Below are positions 25,542-33,978 of a stretch of DNA of 64,000 nt, piece after piece. The notes beneath the pieces were generated by a model. It saw only the letters and a list, made by a program, of their open reading frames with translations, was not told the DNA's origin and did no database searches. Made by a program: the position numbers and the translations under genes. Origin of the DNA: Pseudomonadales bacterium (GTDB taxonomy: Bacteria > Pseudomonadota > Gammaproteobacteria > Pseudomonadales > Azotimanducaceae); contig JAJDTI010000029.1 of assembly GCA_022827245.1 (NCBI GenBank), forward strand, positions 61,047-125,046, in the 5' to 3' direction. Every line of letters begins with the position of its first letter. The first letter of the stretch is position 1.

Positions 25542-26803
25542 CAGCCGCCCGACCCACGCCCGCGGCCGCCGCGGCGATCCTGGCGGCTGTGCTCCTCTGC
25601 GCCTGCGGGGGAGGCGGCGGTAGCGGCAGTCGTCCGTCCGCGCCACCGGCGGCCGCCGCGGCGGATCCGCCGCGGCCACCCCCGACATCGGACTCCGGTC
25701 CCCGATCCTGCGCGAACGGCCGCGCCGGCGAGTTCCCCTGCGCGGGCATCTCCCTGCAGAGCCGGGTGCCCCTCGGGGACATGGGCGACGGCGGCGGCAA
25801 CGATCTCTGGGGCTGGGCCGATCCGGAGACGGGCAAAGAGTACGCGCTCATGGGCATGACGGACGGGACCGCGTTCGTCGATGTGTCGGAGCCGCAGAGC
25901 CCGGTGTTCCTCGGCCGCCTGCCCACCCACACCACGGCGTCCCCGTGGCGCGACATCAAGGTCTACCGGGACCACGCCTACGTCGTGGCGGACTCCGCCG
26001 GGGCGCACGGCATGCAGGTGTTCGACCTGACGCGCCTGCGCGGAGTCTCCGGGGCGCAGGCCTGGGAGGCCGACGTGGTCTACGGCGACTTCACCCACGC
26101 GCACAACCTGGCCGTCAACGAACAGACGGGATTCGCGTACGCCGTGTCCACCGACACCTGTGGGCAAGGCCTGCACATGATCGACCTCCGCACGCCCAAC
26201 AACCCGATGTTCGCGGGCTGCCATGACACGGTCCGCACACACGACACGCAGTGCGTCCTCTACCACGGGCCCGATGCCGAGCATCGCGAGCGCGAGATCT
26301 GTTTCAGCAGCAACGAGGATCACGTCGAGGTGGTCGACGTCACCGACAAGTCGGCGCCGCTTCCCCTCGCGTCGACGACCTACCCGCAGCTTGCCTACGT
26401 GCATCAGGGCTGGCTGACCGAAGACCACCGGTTCTTCCTGCTCGGGGACGAGCTGGACGAGCGGGACTACGGGGTGCCGACGCGCACGCACGTGTTCGAC
26501 ATGGCGGACCTCGACGCGCCCGCCTATCTGTACGCGCACGAACTGGAGACGGCCGCGACCGACCACAACCTGTACGTACTCGGCAGCCGCGTGTTCGAGG
26601 CGAACTACCGCTCCGGCCTGCGGGTGCTCGAGTTCGGGAACCTGGCGGAGCGCGAGATCCGCGAGGTCGCCTTCTTCGACACCTTCCCGGAAGGCGACGG
26701 CGTGGGGTTGGAGGGGGCCTGGAGCGTGTACCCCTACCTGCCGTCGGGAACGATCCTCGTCAGCGACATCCAGGGCGGGCTGTTCGTGCTGTCGATGCCT
26801 TAG
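25538..26803 (+). CDS. Choice-of-anchor-B / LVIVD-repeat lipoprotein
   Basis: The protein has 421 residues from a GTG overlapping the previous stop. The signal sequence ends in a lipobox (LLCAC) followed by a Gly-rich stretch, so it should be a lipoprotein. The body is a beta-propeller of LVIVD-type repeats: FVDVSEPQSPVFLGRLP, VFDLTRLRG, MIDLRTPNNPMFAG, VVDVTDKSAPLPLA, each a D-x-S/T-x-P unit. Cysteines (SCANG, FPCAG, DTCGQG, FAGCHD, TQCVLYH, EICFSS) probably form disulfides outside the cytoplasm. Related proteins are annotated as choice-of-anchor B family members; their function is not established. Operon context suggests binding to the sulfated glycan made by the upstream enzymes. Confidence 0.8.
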   Translation: MTAARPTPAAAAAILAAVLLCACGGGGGSGSRPSAPPAAAAADPPRPPPTSDSGPRSCANGRAGEFPCAGISLQSRVPLGDMGDGGGNDLWGWADPETGKEYALMGMTDGTAFVDVSEPQSPVFLGRLPTHTTASPWRDIKVYRDHAYVVADSAGAHGMQVFDLTRLRGVSGAQAWEADVVYGDFTHAHNLAVNEQTGFAYAVSTDTCGQGLHMIDLRTPNNPMFAGCHDTVRTHDTQCVLYHGPDAEHREREICFSSNEDHVEVVDVTDKSAPLPLASTTYPQLAYVHQGWLTEDHRFFLLGDELDERDYGVPTRTHVFDMADLDAPAYLYAHELETAATDHNLYVLGSRVFEANYRSGLRVLEFGNLAEREIREVAFFDTFPEGDGVGLEGAWSVYPYLPSGTILVSDIQGGLFVLSMP

Positions 26804-26856
26804 GAGCTTGACGGAGCCGTTGTCAGCACGCTCGGGGACGCTGTAGGCTCCCCCAC

Positions 26857-27549
26857 ATGACCGTCTTCGATCTCGACCGGGGCCGCGAGGTCCTGTCATT
26901 CGCCCGCATCGGCCGCCTCCGCAACGCGGTGCTGACGCTGTCCGCGGTCCGCGACCACCGCGGCGAGCTGTTCCCGGGCGAGGCGACCTATGCCGCCACG
27001 GTCGCGGACAAGCGCGGCCGCGAGTTCTCCACCGGCCGCCGCGTCGCCCGCGAGGGACTGAAGCGCATCGGCGTCGAGCCGTGCGAGATCCCGTCGGAGG
27101 ACCGCCGGCCGGTCTGGCCGGAAGGCGTGGTGGGCAGCATCGGCCACTCGCGCGGACTCGCCGCGGCCGTCGTCGGGCCGGCGGACGCTTTCGATGGTCT
27201 CGGCATCGACATCGAGACCGAGAACGCCGTGTCGGGGAGCACCGCGGACCGGCTGTTGACCGAGGCGGAACACGCGTGGCTGCCGGCGCCGGAGTGGCGC
27301 ACGATGATCTTTGCCGCGAAGGAGGCGGTCTACAAGTCCGTCAACCCGATCGTGCGCGAGTTCCTGGGGTTCCAGGACGTGGAGATCGACGTGGACGAGG
27401 AAGTCGGCGCGTTCCGCGCGCGCTGCATCGAGGATCGTCCGTCCGCGGAGGCCATCGCAGCGGGCTACGGGCACTGGGCCCTGTACCGCGCCCACTGGAT
27501 GGTCGTGTTCGAGATCCGGGCGCGGCGGGGGGCGGCTTCCGAAGGCTGA
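26857..27549 (+). CDS. 4'-phosphopantetheinyl transferase (EntD-like)
   Basis: The protein has 230 residues. Family motifs are clear: GSIGHSRGLAAAVV, then GLGIDIE with the Mg-binding Asp and Glu, then MIFAAKEAVYKSV containing the conserved FxxKEAxYK. It transfers phosphopantetheine from CoA to carrier-protein serines. No polyketide or peptide synthetase is present in the window, so its target lies elsewhere, perhaps fatty-acid or siderophore synthesis. No ribosome site is visible; TAGGCT (26844-26849) is seven bases before the ATG, which would suit a leaderless mRNA. It converges with the dehydrogenase gene, whose stop lies only nine bases away. Confidence 0.9.
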   Translation: MTVFDLDRGREVLSFARIGRLRNAVLTLSAVRDHRGELFPGEATYAATVADKRGREFSTGRRVAREGLKRIGVEPCEIPSEDRRPVWPEGVVGSIGHSRGLAAAVVGPADAFDGLGIDIETENAVSGSTADRLLTEAEHAWLPAPEWRTMIFAAKEAVYKSVNPIVREFLGFQDVEIDVDEEVGAFRARCIEDRPSAEAIAAGYGHWALYRAHWMVVFEIRARRGAASEG

Positions 27550-27558
27550 GCCGGTTCC

Positions 27559-28611
27559 CTACCGGTTCGGTCCCCGCATCATCGATACCGGTTGCCAGCG
27601 CTCGAGCGGCGTCTTCGGCAGCACGGTCGGGTTGACGCAGCTCATCGGCCACTTGCCCCGCAGCACCATGGCCACTTCCTGGCCGACGCGTCGGCGTGCC
27701 GTCGGGCGCATGCGCGTGGTCGCGGACGCGACGTGCGGCGTGACGATGACGTTGTCCATGGCGAGGAGCGGGTTGTCGGGCGCCGGCGGCTCCTGCTCGA
27801 GGACGTCGAGGCCGGCCGCGGCGACCTTGCCGCTCTCGAGGGCGGCGACCAGGTCCGGTTCGTCGATGATGGGGCCGCGCGCGGTGTTGATCACGGCGAC
27901 GCCGTCCTTCATGCGGTCGAACGCGGCGGCGTTCAGGAGGTGCTCGGTCTCCGCGTTGTGCGGCGAGTGCACGGAGATGTAGTCGGCCCGTTCGAGCAGC
28001 TCGCCGAAGGGCACGGGCTCCACGCCGTACTCGCTGATGGTGAGTTCCGAGACGTAGGGATCGTAGGCGACGACGTGCATGCCGAAGGCCTTTGCGCGCC
28101 GCGCCGTGCAGCGCGCCACGTTGCCGAACGAGACGAGGCCGAGCGTCTGCCCGAGGAGCCGCGGCACGTGGTTGAGCAGCGGGCGGCCGTGGCGCCACTC
28201 GCCGGTCGTCGCGAACCGGTCCATCTGCTTGGTGCGGCGCGCGGTCGCGAGGATCAGCATCATGGCGTGGTCGGCGACTTCCTCGATGAAGACGTCGGGA
28301 CAGTTCGTCACGACGATGCCGGCCCGCGTCGCGGCGTCCACGTCCACCATGTCGACGCCCACGCTGCCGAGGCCGATCACCACGCACTGCTCGAGCTTGG
28401 AGATGACCTCCTCGTCGAAGCGGATGCCCCAGGAAGTGATCACGGCGTCGGCCTGGGCGGCGCCCTCGGCAAACGCTTTCGCCGTCTGGCTCTCCACCTC
28501 GACGATGTCCGCCACGGGCGCGAGGGCCTCGAGTTCGAGCGAGTACTTCTCCTCCAGCGAGGTCACGTCCGCGATGCGCGGCAACTGCATGGCGACTGTC
28601 TTTCGGCTCAT
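27559..28611 (-). CDS. D-isomer-specific 2-hydroxyacid dehydrogenase
   Basis: The protein has 350 residues. It shows the family layout: split substrate domain at both ends and a central NAD domain beginning GLVSFGNVAR (the usual GxGxxG is degenerate, SFGNVA). The catalytic trio is recognisable: Arg in NTARGPIIDE, Glu in DVLEQEPP and His in VTPHVAS. It resembles the C-terminal-binding-protein or phosphoglycerate-dehydrogenase-like branch and would reduce or oxidise a 2-oxo/2-hydroxy acid with NAD(P). It lies 22 bases downstream of the acyl-CoA ligase gene on the same strand, probably one transcript. The true substrate cannot be told. Confidence 0.88.
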   Translation of the reverse strand: MSRKTVAMQLPRIADVTSLEEKYSLELEALAPVADIVEVESQTAKAFAEGAAQADAVITSWGIRFDEEVISKLEQCVVIGLGSVGVDMVDVDAATRAGIVVTNCPDVFIEEVADHAMMLILATARRTKQMDRFATTGEWRHGRPLLNHVPRLLGQTLGLVSFGNVARCTARRAKAFGMHVVAYDPYVSELTISEYGVEPVPFGELLERADYISVHSPHNAETEHLLNAAAFDRMKDGVAVINTARGPIIDEPDLVAALESGKVAAAGLDVLEQEPPAPDNPLLAMDNVIVTPHVASATTRMRPTARRRVGQEVAMVLRGKWPMSCVNPTVLPKTPLERWQPVSMMRGPNR

Positions 28612-28633
28612 GGGATCCTGCTCCGGGGGCTGT

Positions 28634-30340
28634 TTATCCGTCGGCGGCGGCGCGGCCGTCCGCCTGCAGCAGCGCGACCGCTTCGTCGCGCAACTGGCGC
28701 TTGAAGATCTTCTCGGAGGCGATGCGCGGCAGGCGCTCGGTGCGCAGCCAGAGGTGCTCGGGCACCTTGAACTTCGCGAGGTGTTCGGCGGTGTGGGCCT
28801 TGAGGTCCTCGACGCTCGGCGGCGCGTCGGGCCGTACGGAGACGACCGCGGCGACGGCCTCGCCGAGGCGCTCGTCCGGCACGCCGAACACGGCGCACTC
28901 GGCGACGCCGGGATGCCGGTAGAGCGCGGCTTCCACCTCCTGGCAGCCGATGTTCTCGCCGCCGCGGAGGATCATGTCCTTGGCGCGGTCGGTGATGTGG
29001 ACGTAATCGTCCTCGTCCATGTGGCCGACGTCGCCCGTGTGCACCCAGCCGTCGGTCAGCGCTTCGGCCGTGGCGTCGGGCCGGTTCCAGTAGCCCTTGA
29101 AGTTCATGGCGCCCCAGATCCACAGCTCGCCGGTCTCGCCGCGCGCGAGTTCGTTGCCGGCGTCGTCGACGACCTTGACCCGCGCCAGCGGCAGGATCGG
29201 GCGGCCGCAACTGCGGGGACGCTCGATGTAGGCCAGGCCGCCGATCATGGTGGCGAGGCCCTGGGTCTCGGTCATGCCCCAGCCCGTGCCGGCGGCCCCT
29301 TCGCCGATCTGTTCGCCGATGCGGCGGGCCTGCTCCGGCGCCATCGGGGCGCCGCCTCCCCCCGCGCTTGTGAGGCTCGAGAGGTCGTACCTGTCGTAGT
29401 TGGGGGACTGCACCAGCTCCCACGCCATGGTGGGTACGCCGGTGAAGGAAGTGATGCGCTCGCGCTCGATGATGCCGAGGGCCTCCTCCGGGTCCCAGCG
29501 GTACATGGCGACGATCTTGCGGCCGGAGCGGAAGGAAGAGAGGAGCTGCACCGTGAGGCCGGTCACGTGGAACAGCGGCACGCTCAGGATGATGGCCGGG
29601 GGGTAGGGCGGCTCGACTTCGGCGAGTTCGGGCGTGATGTGCTGGGCCAGCGCCCCGCCGGATTCCCAGCCGAGCAGCGCCTGCACGACGGACGTGTGCA
29701 CGGACAGCACGCCCTTGGGGTGCGCCGTGGAGCCGGACGTGTAGAGGATCGTCGCGTCGTCACCGCCGGCCAGGGGCGTCTCGGGCATGGTGGTCGAGGC
29801 GCCGGCGAGGAAGTCGGTCCAAGTGGGCGCGCCCGTGTGCTCGCAGCGGACGGTCACCAGCTCGACGTGCAGCCGTTCCGCGTGGGGCGCTACGCGTTCG
29901 AGGCGTTCGCGGTCCACGAACAGGAGCTTGAGGCCGCTGTCCTCCATGCCGTAGACCATCTCCTCGGCCGACCACCAGGCGTTCAGCGCCACGGCCACCG
30001 CGCCGATCGACGTGATGCCCATGAACGCGAACACCCACTCGGGATAGTTGCGCAGGGCGATGCCGACGCGGTCCCCAGGCTTCACGCCGCGGGCGCGCAG
30101 GGCGTTGGCGCACGCCGCGGCATGCTCCCATGCGTCGCGGAAGGTGTAGCGCTCGTCGGCGTAGACGTAGAAGTCGGCGTCGGCGTGTTCCAGCCCCTCG
30201 CGATAGAGGTCCCGGAGGTGGCCCGGGGCGTTCACGAACACCGGGAAGTCGACCCCGTTGACGCGCCCGACCGTCGTCTCGTAAGGCTGCCCGGGGGCCG
30301 TCACGGCGTCGATTGCCGCCTCGATGGTGGCCTTGTCCAT
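28634..30340 (-). CDS. AMP-dependent acyl-CoA ligase
   Basis: The protein has 568 residues from ATG 30340; an upstream in-frame extension lacks family sequence. Adenylate-forming signatures are present in order: P-loop ILYTSGSTAHPKGV, the GWGMTE motif, HTGDVGHMDEDDYVHI, the hinge DRAKDMILRGGENI, and the C-terminal catalytic Lys in SEKIFKRQL. The domain order matches medium-chain or aryl-CoA ligases. It activates a carboxylic acid to acyl-CoA with ATP. It is followed by a 2-hydroxyacid dehydrogenase, with an HpaI-type aldolase on the other strand and an enoyl-CoA hydratase about 3 kb away. A degradative route for a carboxylic acid is therefore likely, though the substrate is not evident. Confidence 0.9.
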   Translation of the reverse strand: MDKATIEAAIDAVTAPGQPYETTVGRVNGVDFPVFVNAPGHLRDLYREGLEHADADFYVYADERYTFRDAWEHAAACANALRARGVKPGDRVGIALRNYPEWVFAFMGITSIGAVAVALNAWWSAEEMVYGMEDSGLKLLFVDRERLERVAPHAERLHVELVTVRCEHTGAPTWTDFLAGASTTMPETPLAGGDDATILYTSGSTAHPKGVLSVHTSVVQALLGWESGGALAQHITPELAEVEPPYPPAIILSVPLFHVTGLTVQLLSSFRSGRKIVAMYRWDPEEALGIIERERITSFTGVPTMAWELVQSPNYDRYDLSSLTSAGGGGAPMAPEQARRIGEQIGEGAAGTGWGMTETQGLATMIGGLAYIERPRSCGRPILPLARVKVVDDAGNELARGETGELWIWGAMNFKGYWNRPDATAEALTDGWVHTGDVGHMDEDDYVHITDRAKDMILRGGENIGCQEVEAALYRHPGVAECAVFGVPDERLGEAVAAVVSVRPDAPPSVEDLKAHTAEHLAKFKVPEHLWLRTERLPRIASEKIFKRQLRDEAVALLQADGRAAADG

Positions 30341-30455
30341 GGTAGGTGACGAACTCTCCGGGTCGGTGCGCGACGCCATCGGCGCGGCGCGCGGGGCAAG
30401 CGGCGGATTCTCGCATGGAACCGTTGCGGTTGGGAGCGCGGGCGGCGGAGGGCTA

Positions 30456-30677
30456 GTGCGCGGGAGGTGGTTCTGGGCGACGTTCCTGATGTTCGGCTGC
30501 GCCCTGCCGCTGCTGATCGCGCACGCCGCCCTGAACCTGGTGGCCATCGGCGCGTCCCCCCTTGTCGCGGGGACGCTGCTTGTGCTCGACTCCGTCCTGG
30601 TGGGCTTCGTAGCTCTGGTGTTCGGCTCGGCGGGGTGGATGATCTACCGGATCCGCGTGCTCGACGCATTGACTTGA
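30456..30677 (+). CDS. Small two-helix membrane protein
   Basis: The protein has 73 residues from GTG 30456, preceded by GGAGGG; in-frame codons reach back to 30324 but overlap the ligase start and look non-coding. Two hydrophobic helices fill it: WFWATFLMFGCALPLLIAHA and the stretch around LVLDSVLVGFVALVFGSAG, then a short basic tail MIYRIRVLDALT. It ends 16 bases before the aldolase ribosome site. No family recognised. The hydrophobic pattern supports a real inner-membrane protein. Confidence 0.5.
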   Translation: MRGRWFWATFLMFGCALPLLIAHAALNLVAIGASPLVAGTLLVLDSVLVGFVALVFGSAGWMIYRIRVLDALT

Positions 30678-30693
30678 GAGAAGGAGGGACTCC

Positions 30694-31482
30694 ATGCGAG
30701 AGAACACGCCCCTGAAAACCTGGCGCGAGGGGGGCCAGACGGTGGGAGGCTGGCTGTCCGTCGGCAACGCGTACACGGCCGAGGTGATGGCGACCGTCGG
30801 CTTCGACTGGCTGTGCGTCGACCTGCAGCACGGCATGCTGAGCTACGACGACCTGACGTACATGCTGCCCGCCATCTCGACGAGCGACACGATCCCGTTC
30901 GTGCGGGTGCCGTGGAACGAGCCCTACGAGATCATGAAGGCGCTCGACGCGGGGGCGTACGGCGTGATCGTGCCCATGGTCAACAACCGCGAGGAGGCGG
31001 CGACCGCCGTGGCCGCCTGCCGCTATCCGCCCGACGGGAACCGCTCCTTCGGTCCCATCCGCGCGGCCATGTACGGCGGACGCGGTTATGCGCGCGAGGC
31101 CAACGGCGAGGTCGCGTGCATCGCCATGGTCGAGACGGCCGAAGGCATCGAGAAGCTCGACGAGATCGCGAGCACGCCGGGTCTCGACGCCATCTACATC
31201 GGGCCTTCGGACCTCGGCTACGCGCTCGGTCTCGGACCGGCCGCCTTCACCGATCCGAAGCACGTCGAGACCGTGCAGCGCATCCAGGATGCCTGCCGGG
31301 CCCACGGCATCGCCGCCGGCATCCACGGCGGCAGCCTGCCGTTCGCGCAGCGCTGGCTGCAGCAGGGTTTCAACCTCGTGACGCTCGGTTCCGACAGCGG
31401 CTTCATGGGCGGCGCCGCGCGGGAGCAACTCGCGCAGGCGAAGGAGACCGCGACGGAGGAGCGGGAGAGCACGGGGTACTGA
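30694..31482 (+). CDS. HpcH/HpaI-type aldolase
   Basis: The protein has 262 residues, with a strong AAGGAGG ribosome site before the ATG. It is a class II pyruvate-type aldolase of the HpaI family: FDWLCVDLQHG near the N-terminus with the metal-site region, CRYPPDGNRSFGP (the YPPxGxRS/G motif), MVETAEGIEKLDEI containing the metal-binding Glu, and IGPSDLGYALG. Members cleave 4-hydroxy-2-oxoacids to pyruvate and an aldehyde. The neighbouring acyl-CoA ligase and hydroxyacid dehydrogenase fit a catabolic cluster. The exact substrate (for example hydroxyketoheptanedioate or a sugar acid) cannot be decided. Confidence 0.88.
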   Translation: MRENTPLKTWREGGQTVGGWLSVGNAYTAEVMATVGFDWLCVDLQHGMLSYDDLTYMLPAISTSDTIPFVRVPWNEPYEIMKALDAGAYGVIVPMVNNREEAATAVAACRYPPDGNRSFGPIRAAMYGGRGYAREANGEVACIAMVETAEGIEKLDEIASTPGLDAIYIGPSDLGYALGLGPAAFTDPKHVETVQRIQDACRAHGIAAGIHGGSLPFAQRWLQQGFNLVTLGSDSGFMGGAAREQLAQAKETATEERESTGY

Positions 31483-31514
31483 CCGCGGCGCGGCCCGCCG
31501 ACGCGGCGCGCTTG

Positions 31515-32120
31515 TCAGGCTTCCTGGCCGATCAGCGCGCGGTAGTGGTCGCGTCCCCGGGCGGCGGTTTCGCCGAGCGTGGCGTCGAGCTTCGCGATCG
31601 CCTCGCGGGCCGGCGGCGCGGGCTCGATGCCGTCCAGCCCCTGCAGGAAGCGGAACGCGCAGACGTTCAGGCCGTGGTCGAGTTCGTAGCTGACCTCGAC
31701 GATCACGTTGTCGAGCCCGGCGTCGGTGGTGGGCACGTCGCACTGGATGTCGACCCGCTGCTGGCGGTACTTCGAGTACACGGACTGCGGGTCCACGACG
31801 CCGAACAGCCGCTCGAGACGCTCGGGACGCGCCCGCATGCCGTCTTCCGTCAGCTGCCCGACGTACCGGTAACCGACACGCGTGCGGTCGGGAGAGTCGC
31901 GCAGGGTCGGTGTCTTCTCCCCCTCGAACAGGGCCTCGAACAGGGGGTCCAGCACGGCCTCGTGGCGCTTGACGAAACCGTCTACCGCGCCCTTGACCTC
32001 GGCGACCCCGTCGCGCCGGCCGCGCTTGACGCGGAACTTGCACGTCAGCGAGGACAGGCCGTCGTCGTCCTTGCCCATCATCCGCACGAAGTAATGAAAG
32101 TCGCTGAGGGTGATGCGCAT
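31515..32120 (-). CDS. Conserved hypothetical protein
   Basis: The protein has 201 residues, no signal or membrane segment, rich in charged residues. Features are an N-terminal MRITLSDFHYFVRMMGKDDD, then FEGEKTPTLRDSPDRTRVGY, and a C-terminal half with FRFLQGLDGIEPAPP. The pattern of alternating beta strands and conserved charged turns suggests a soluble globular protein. I do not recognise the family. It lies on the minus strand upstream of the two coiled-coil genes' convergent context and converges with the aldolase gene, separated by 32 bases. Confidence 0.65.
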   Translation of the reverse strand: MRITLSDFHYFVRMMGKDDDGLSSLTCKFRVKRGRRDGVAEVKGAVDGFVKRHEAVLDPLFEALFEGEKTPTLRDSPDRTRVGYRYVGQLTEDGMRARPERLERLFGVVDPQSVYSKYRQQRVDIQCDVPTTDAGLDNVIVEVSYELDHGLNVCAFRFLQGLDGIEPAPPAREAIAKLDATLGETAARGRDHYRALIGQEA

Positions 32121-32173
32121 CAGGGGTCTCGCTGTCGGGTCGCTGGTACGTGTTTGCCTGACGGGGTGCCGGT

Positions 32174-32701
32174 TCAGCCCTGCTGCGGCGCGGCGAGAGC
32201 GTCGGGTTCGAAGGCTCGCAACATCACGCCTTCGAGCCGTCCCAGCGAGTGGCGCACGTCGGAGAGCTGGTCGGCGAGCCCGTCGACGCGCTGACCGAGG
32301 GCATCCAGCCGGTCGGAGAGCCGCCCGCGCTCTTCACGCGCGACGGCCATTTGCTCCCGGATGTCTTCGTGGACGGCTTCGAACCGCCGGTCCATGGCCT
32401 CGAACCGGCGGTCAATGGCTTCGAATCGCCCGTCGACGGCCTCGAACCGCTTGTCTATGGCGCCGAATCGCCTGTCGACGGCCTCGAATCGCCTGTCGAT
32501 GGCATCGAACCTCTTGTCGACGGCCTCGAATCGCCGGTCGACGGCGTCGAACCTCCTGTCGATCACGTCGAACCGGCGGTCAATGGCGTCGAACCGCCGG
32601 TCGAGCCGCCGTACGAACCACGCGGCGAGCCCCCCGAATGCAGCGACGAGGCTGACGGTCATGCCGACTGCGGCGGCGAATACCTGGATGGCAGGGTCCA
32701 T
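32174..32701 (-). CDS. Membrane-anchored coiled-coil protein with 11 heptad repeats
   Basis: The protein has 175 residues. A single N-terminal helix (VFAAAVGMTVSLVAAFGGLA) anchors it, followed by 11 tandem heptads of the pattern (R/K/G)RF(D/E/G)A(I/V)D at residues 35-111, then a second coiled coil (REERGRLSDRLDALGQRVDG) ending RLEGVMLRAFEPDALAAPQQ. Heptads with Phe and Ile/Val at alternating core positions predict a long parallel coiled coil in the periplasm or cytoplasm. It is paralogous to the next gene at 32717-33034, which has the same ends but only a short heptad section, so the array has expanded or contracted. Function unknown. Confidence 0.75.
   Translation of the reverse strand: MDPAIQVFAAAVGMTVSLVAAFGGLAAWFVRRLDRRFDAIDRRFDVIDRRFDAVDRRFEAVDKRFDAIDRRFEAVDRRFGAIDKRFEAVDGRFEAIDRRFEAMDRRFEAVHEDIREQMAVAREERGRLSDRLDALGQRVDGLADQLSDVRHSLGRLEGVMLRAFEPDALAAPQQG
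32369..32599 (-). repeat. Tandem 21-bp coding repeats (heptads)
   Basis: Eleven 21-bp units encode the RRFDAID-type heptads of the coiled-coil protein. Units differ mainly at GAC/GAA and ATC/GTC positions. The reverse strand shows GTCGAACCGGCGGTCAATGG-like units. This is an in-frame array suited to slippage, not a CRISPR: there are no unique spacers. Confidence 0.85.
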
Positions 32702-32716
32702 GTCGACGTGCTTGAT

Positions 32717-33034
32717 TCAGGTTTGCCGCGGCGCGGCAAGCGCGTCGGGCTCCAGGGTGCGCAGCAGGATGCCTTCGACGCGTCCGAGGGAGTGACGCGC
32801 GTCCGAGATCTGGTCGGTGAGCGCGTCCTGGCGCGCGCCGAAGGCATCGAGCCTCCTCGAGAGCTGGGCGCGTTCGTCCCGGGCCGCGTCGAACTGTCGT
32901 TGCATGTCGCCTCTCAGCTCGTCGAAGCGCCGGTCGAGCCGGCGCACGAACCAGCCGGCGAGCCCGCCGAACACCAGCGCCAGGCTCGTGGTGCTGGCGA
33001 CCAGGGCGGTTACGAGTTGGAGGGTGGGGTCCAT
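32717..33034 (-). CDS. Membrane-anchored coiled-coil protein, short paralogue
   Basis: The protein has 105 residues. The layout is identical to the gene at 32174-32701: MDPTLQLVTALVA start, one membrane helix (SLALVFGGLAGWFV), the RRLDRRFDELRGDMQRQFDA coiled coil, and the same C-terminal DARHSLGRVEGILLRTLEPD ending. It lacks the eleven-heptad insert. The two genes are on the same strand 15 bases apart and so likely form an operon and a hetero-oligomer. Function unknown. Confidence 0.72.
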   Translation of the reverse strand: MDPTLQLVTALVASTTSLALVFGGLAGWFVRRLDRRFDELRGDMQRQFDAARDERAQLSRRLDAFGARQDALTDQISDARHSLGRVEGILLRTLEPDALAAPRQT

Positions 33035-33201
33035 CGGCTGCGTGGTTCGGCGGACGGGTTCGCGTTGGAGTCGGAGGGAATTGTAGCGGGTGTCGGCGAC
33101 CGCGGAAGGGCCGTTTGCCCCGGCGTCCTGTCCGCCATCGGCTGTGATTCGTGTGCGAGATTGCCGATACTTGGCGGCTTTCCGGAAACGGGCGGGCGCA
33201 C

Positions 33202-33978
33202 ATGTCGGACGGGAACTATGAGCAGATCCGGTTTCGCACGGAGGGCAGCGTCGCGGTTCTGACGCTCAATCGGCCGGAGCGCCTGAACGCGTGGACCCGG
33301 GTGATGAACCGGGAACTCGTGGACGCCATTGAGCGCTGCAACGGCGACGCGGACGTCGGGGCGATCGTGGTCACGGGCGCCGGACGCGGGTTCTGCGCCG
33401 GGGCGGACATCCGTGACAACTTCAAGGCCCGCATGGACGGCGCGGAGGAGGAGCCGGTGGGCGACTGGATCGGGCTCGTCCGGAGTTCGAAGCCGATGGT
33501 GGCCGCGGTGAACGGGCCGAGCGTGGGCGTCGGCGCCACCATGATCCTGCCGATGGACGTCATCGTCGCCTCCGAGGACGCGAAGTTCGCGATGGCCTTC
33601 GTCAAGATGGGCCTGACGCCGGAACTCGCAAGCTCCCACTTCCTCGTCCAGCGCATGGGTTTCGGACGGGCAAGCGAGATGTGTCTCTCCGGCCGGCTCT
33701 ACTCCGGGCGCGAGGCCTTCGAAGCGGGCCTTGCGGACCGGTTGACGGCCCCGGACGCATTGATGGAGACGGCGCTCGAAGTCGCGTCCGCGATGGCGGG
33801 CAACCCCGGGCCGCAGCTCCGCTGGATCAAGCAACTCCTCACCGAGAACGGCGCGGAGACCGACATCGCGGCGGTGCAGCGGCGCGAGATCGAGGCCCTG
33901 CACCGCGCCTACGCGAGCCCGGAACACAAGGAAGCCGTGAGCGCGTTCCTCGAGAAGCGGTCACCGAAGTTCGGTTGA
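33202..33978 (+). CDS. Enoyl-CoA hydratase/isomerase (crotonase family)
   Basis: The protein has 258 residues. ATG 33202 is chosen because the crotonase core starts at VAVLTLNRPERLNAW. Oxyanion-hole segments are GRGFCAGADI and PSVGVGATMILPMDVIVAS. The usual second-Glu region reads MGLTPELASSHFL, with Glu retained and Gly replaced by Ala. It would hydrate or isomerise a 2-enoyl-CoA in fatty-acid or aromatic degradation, consistent with the acyl-CoA ligase upstream on the other strand. GATACT at 33167-33172 may be its -10. The last 18 bases overlap the convergent gene at 33961. Confidence 0.9.
   Translation: MSDGNYEQIRFRTEGSVAVLTLNRPERLNAWTRVMNRELVDAIERCNGDADVGAIVVTGAGRGFCAGADIRDNFKARMDGAEEEPVGDWIGLVRSSKPMVAAVNGPSVGVGATMILPMDVIVASEDAKFAMAFVKMGLTPELASSHFLVQRMGFGRASEMCLSGRLYSGREAFEAGLADRLTAPDALMETALEVASAMAGNPGPQLRWIKQLLTENGAETDIAAVQRREIEALHRAYASPEHKEAVSAFLEKRSPKFG

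Noticed and set aside
32369..32599. Possible CRISPR-like array of short repeats
   Set aside because: The units are contiguous 21-bp heptad codons with no spacers, inside a coiled-coil gene.
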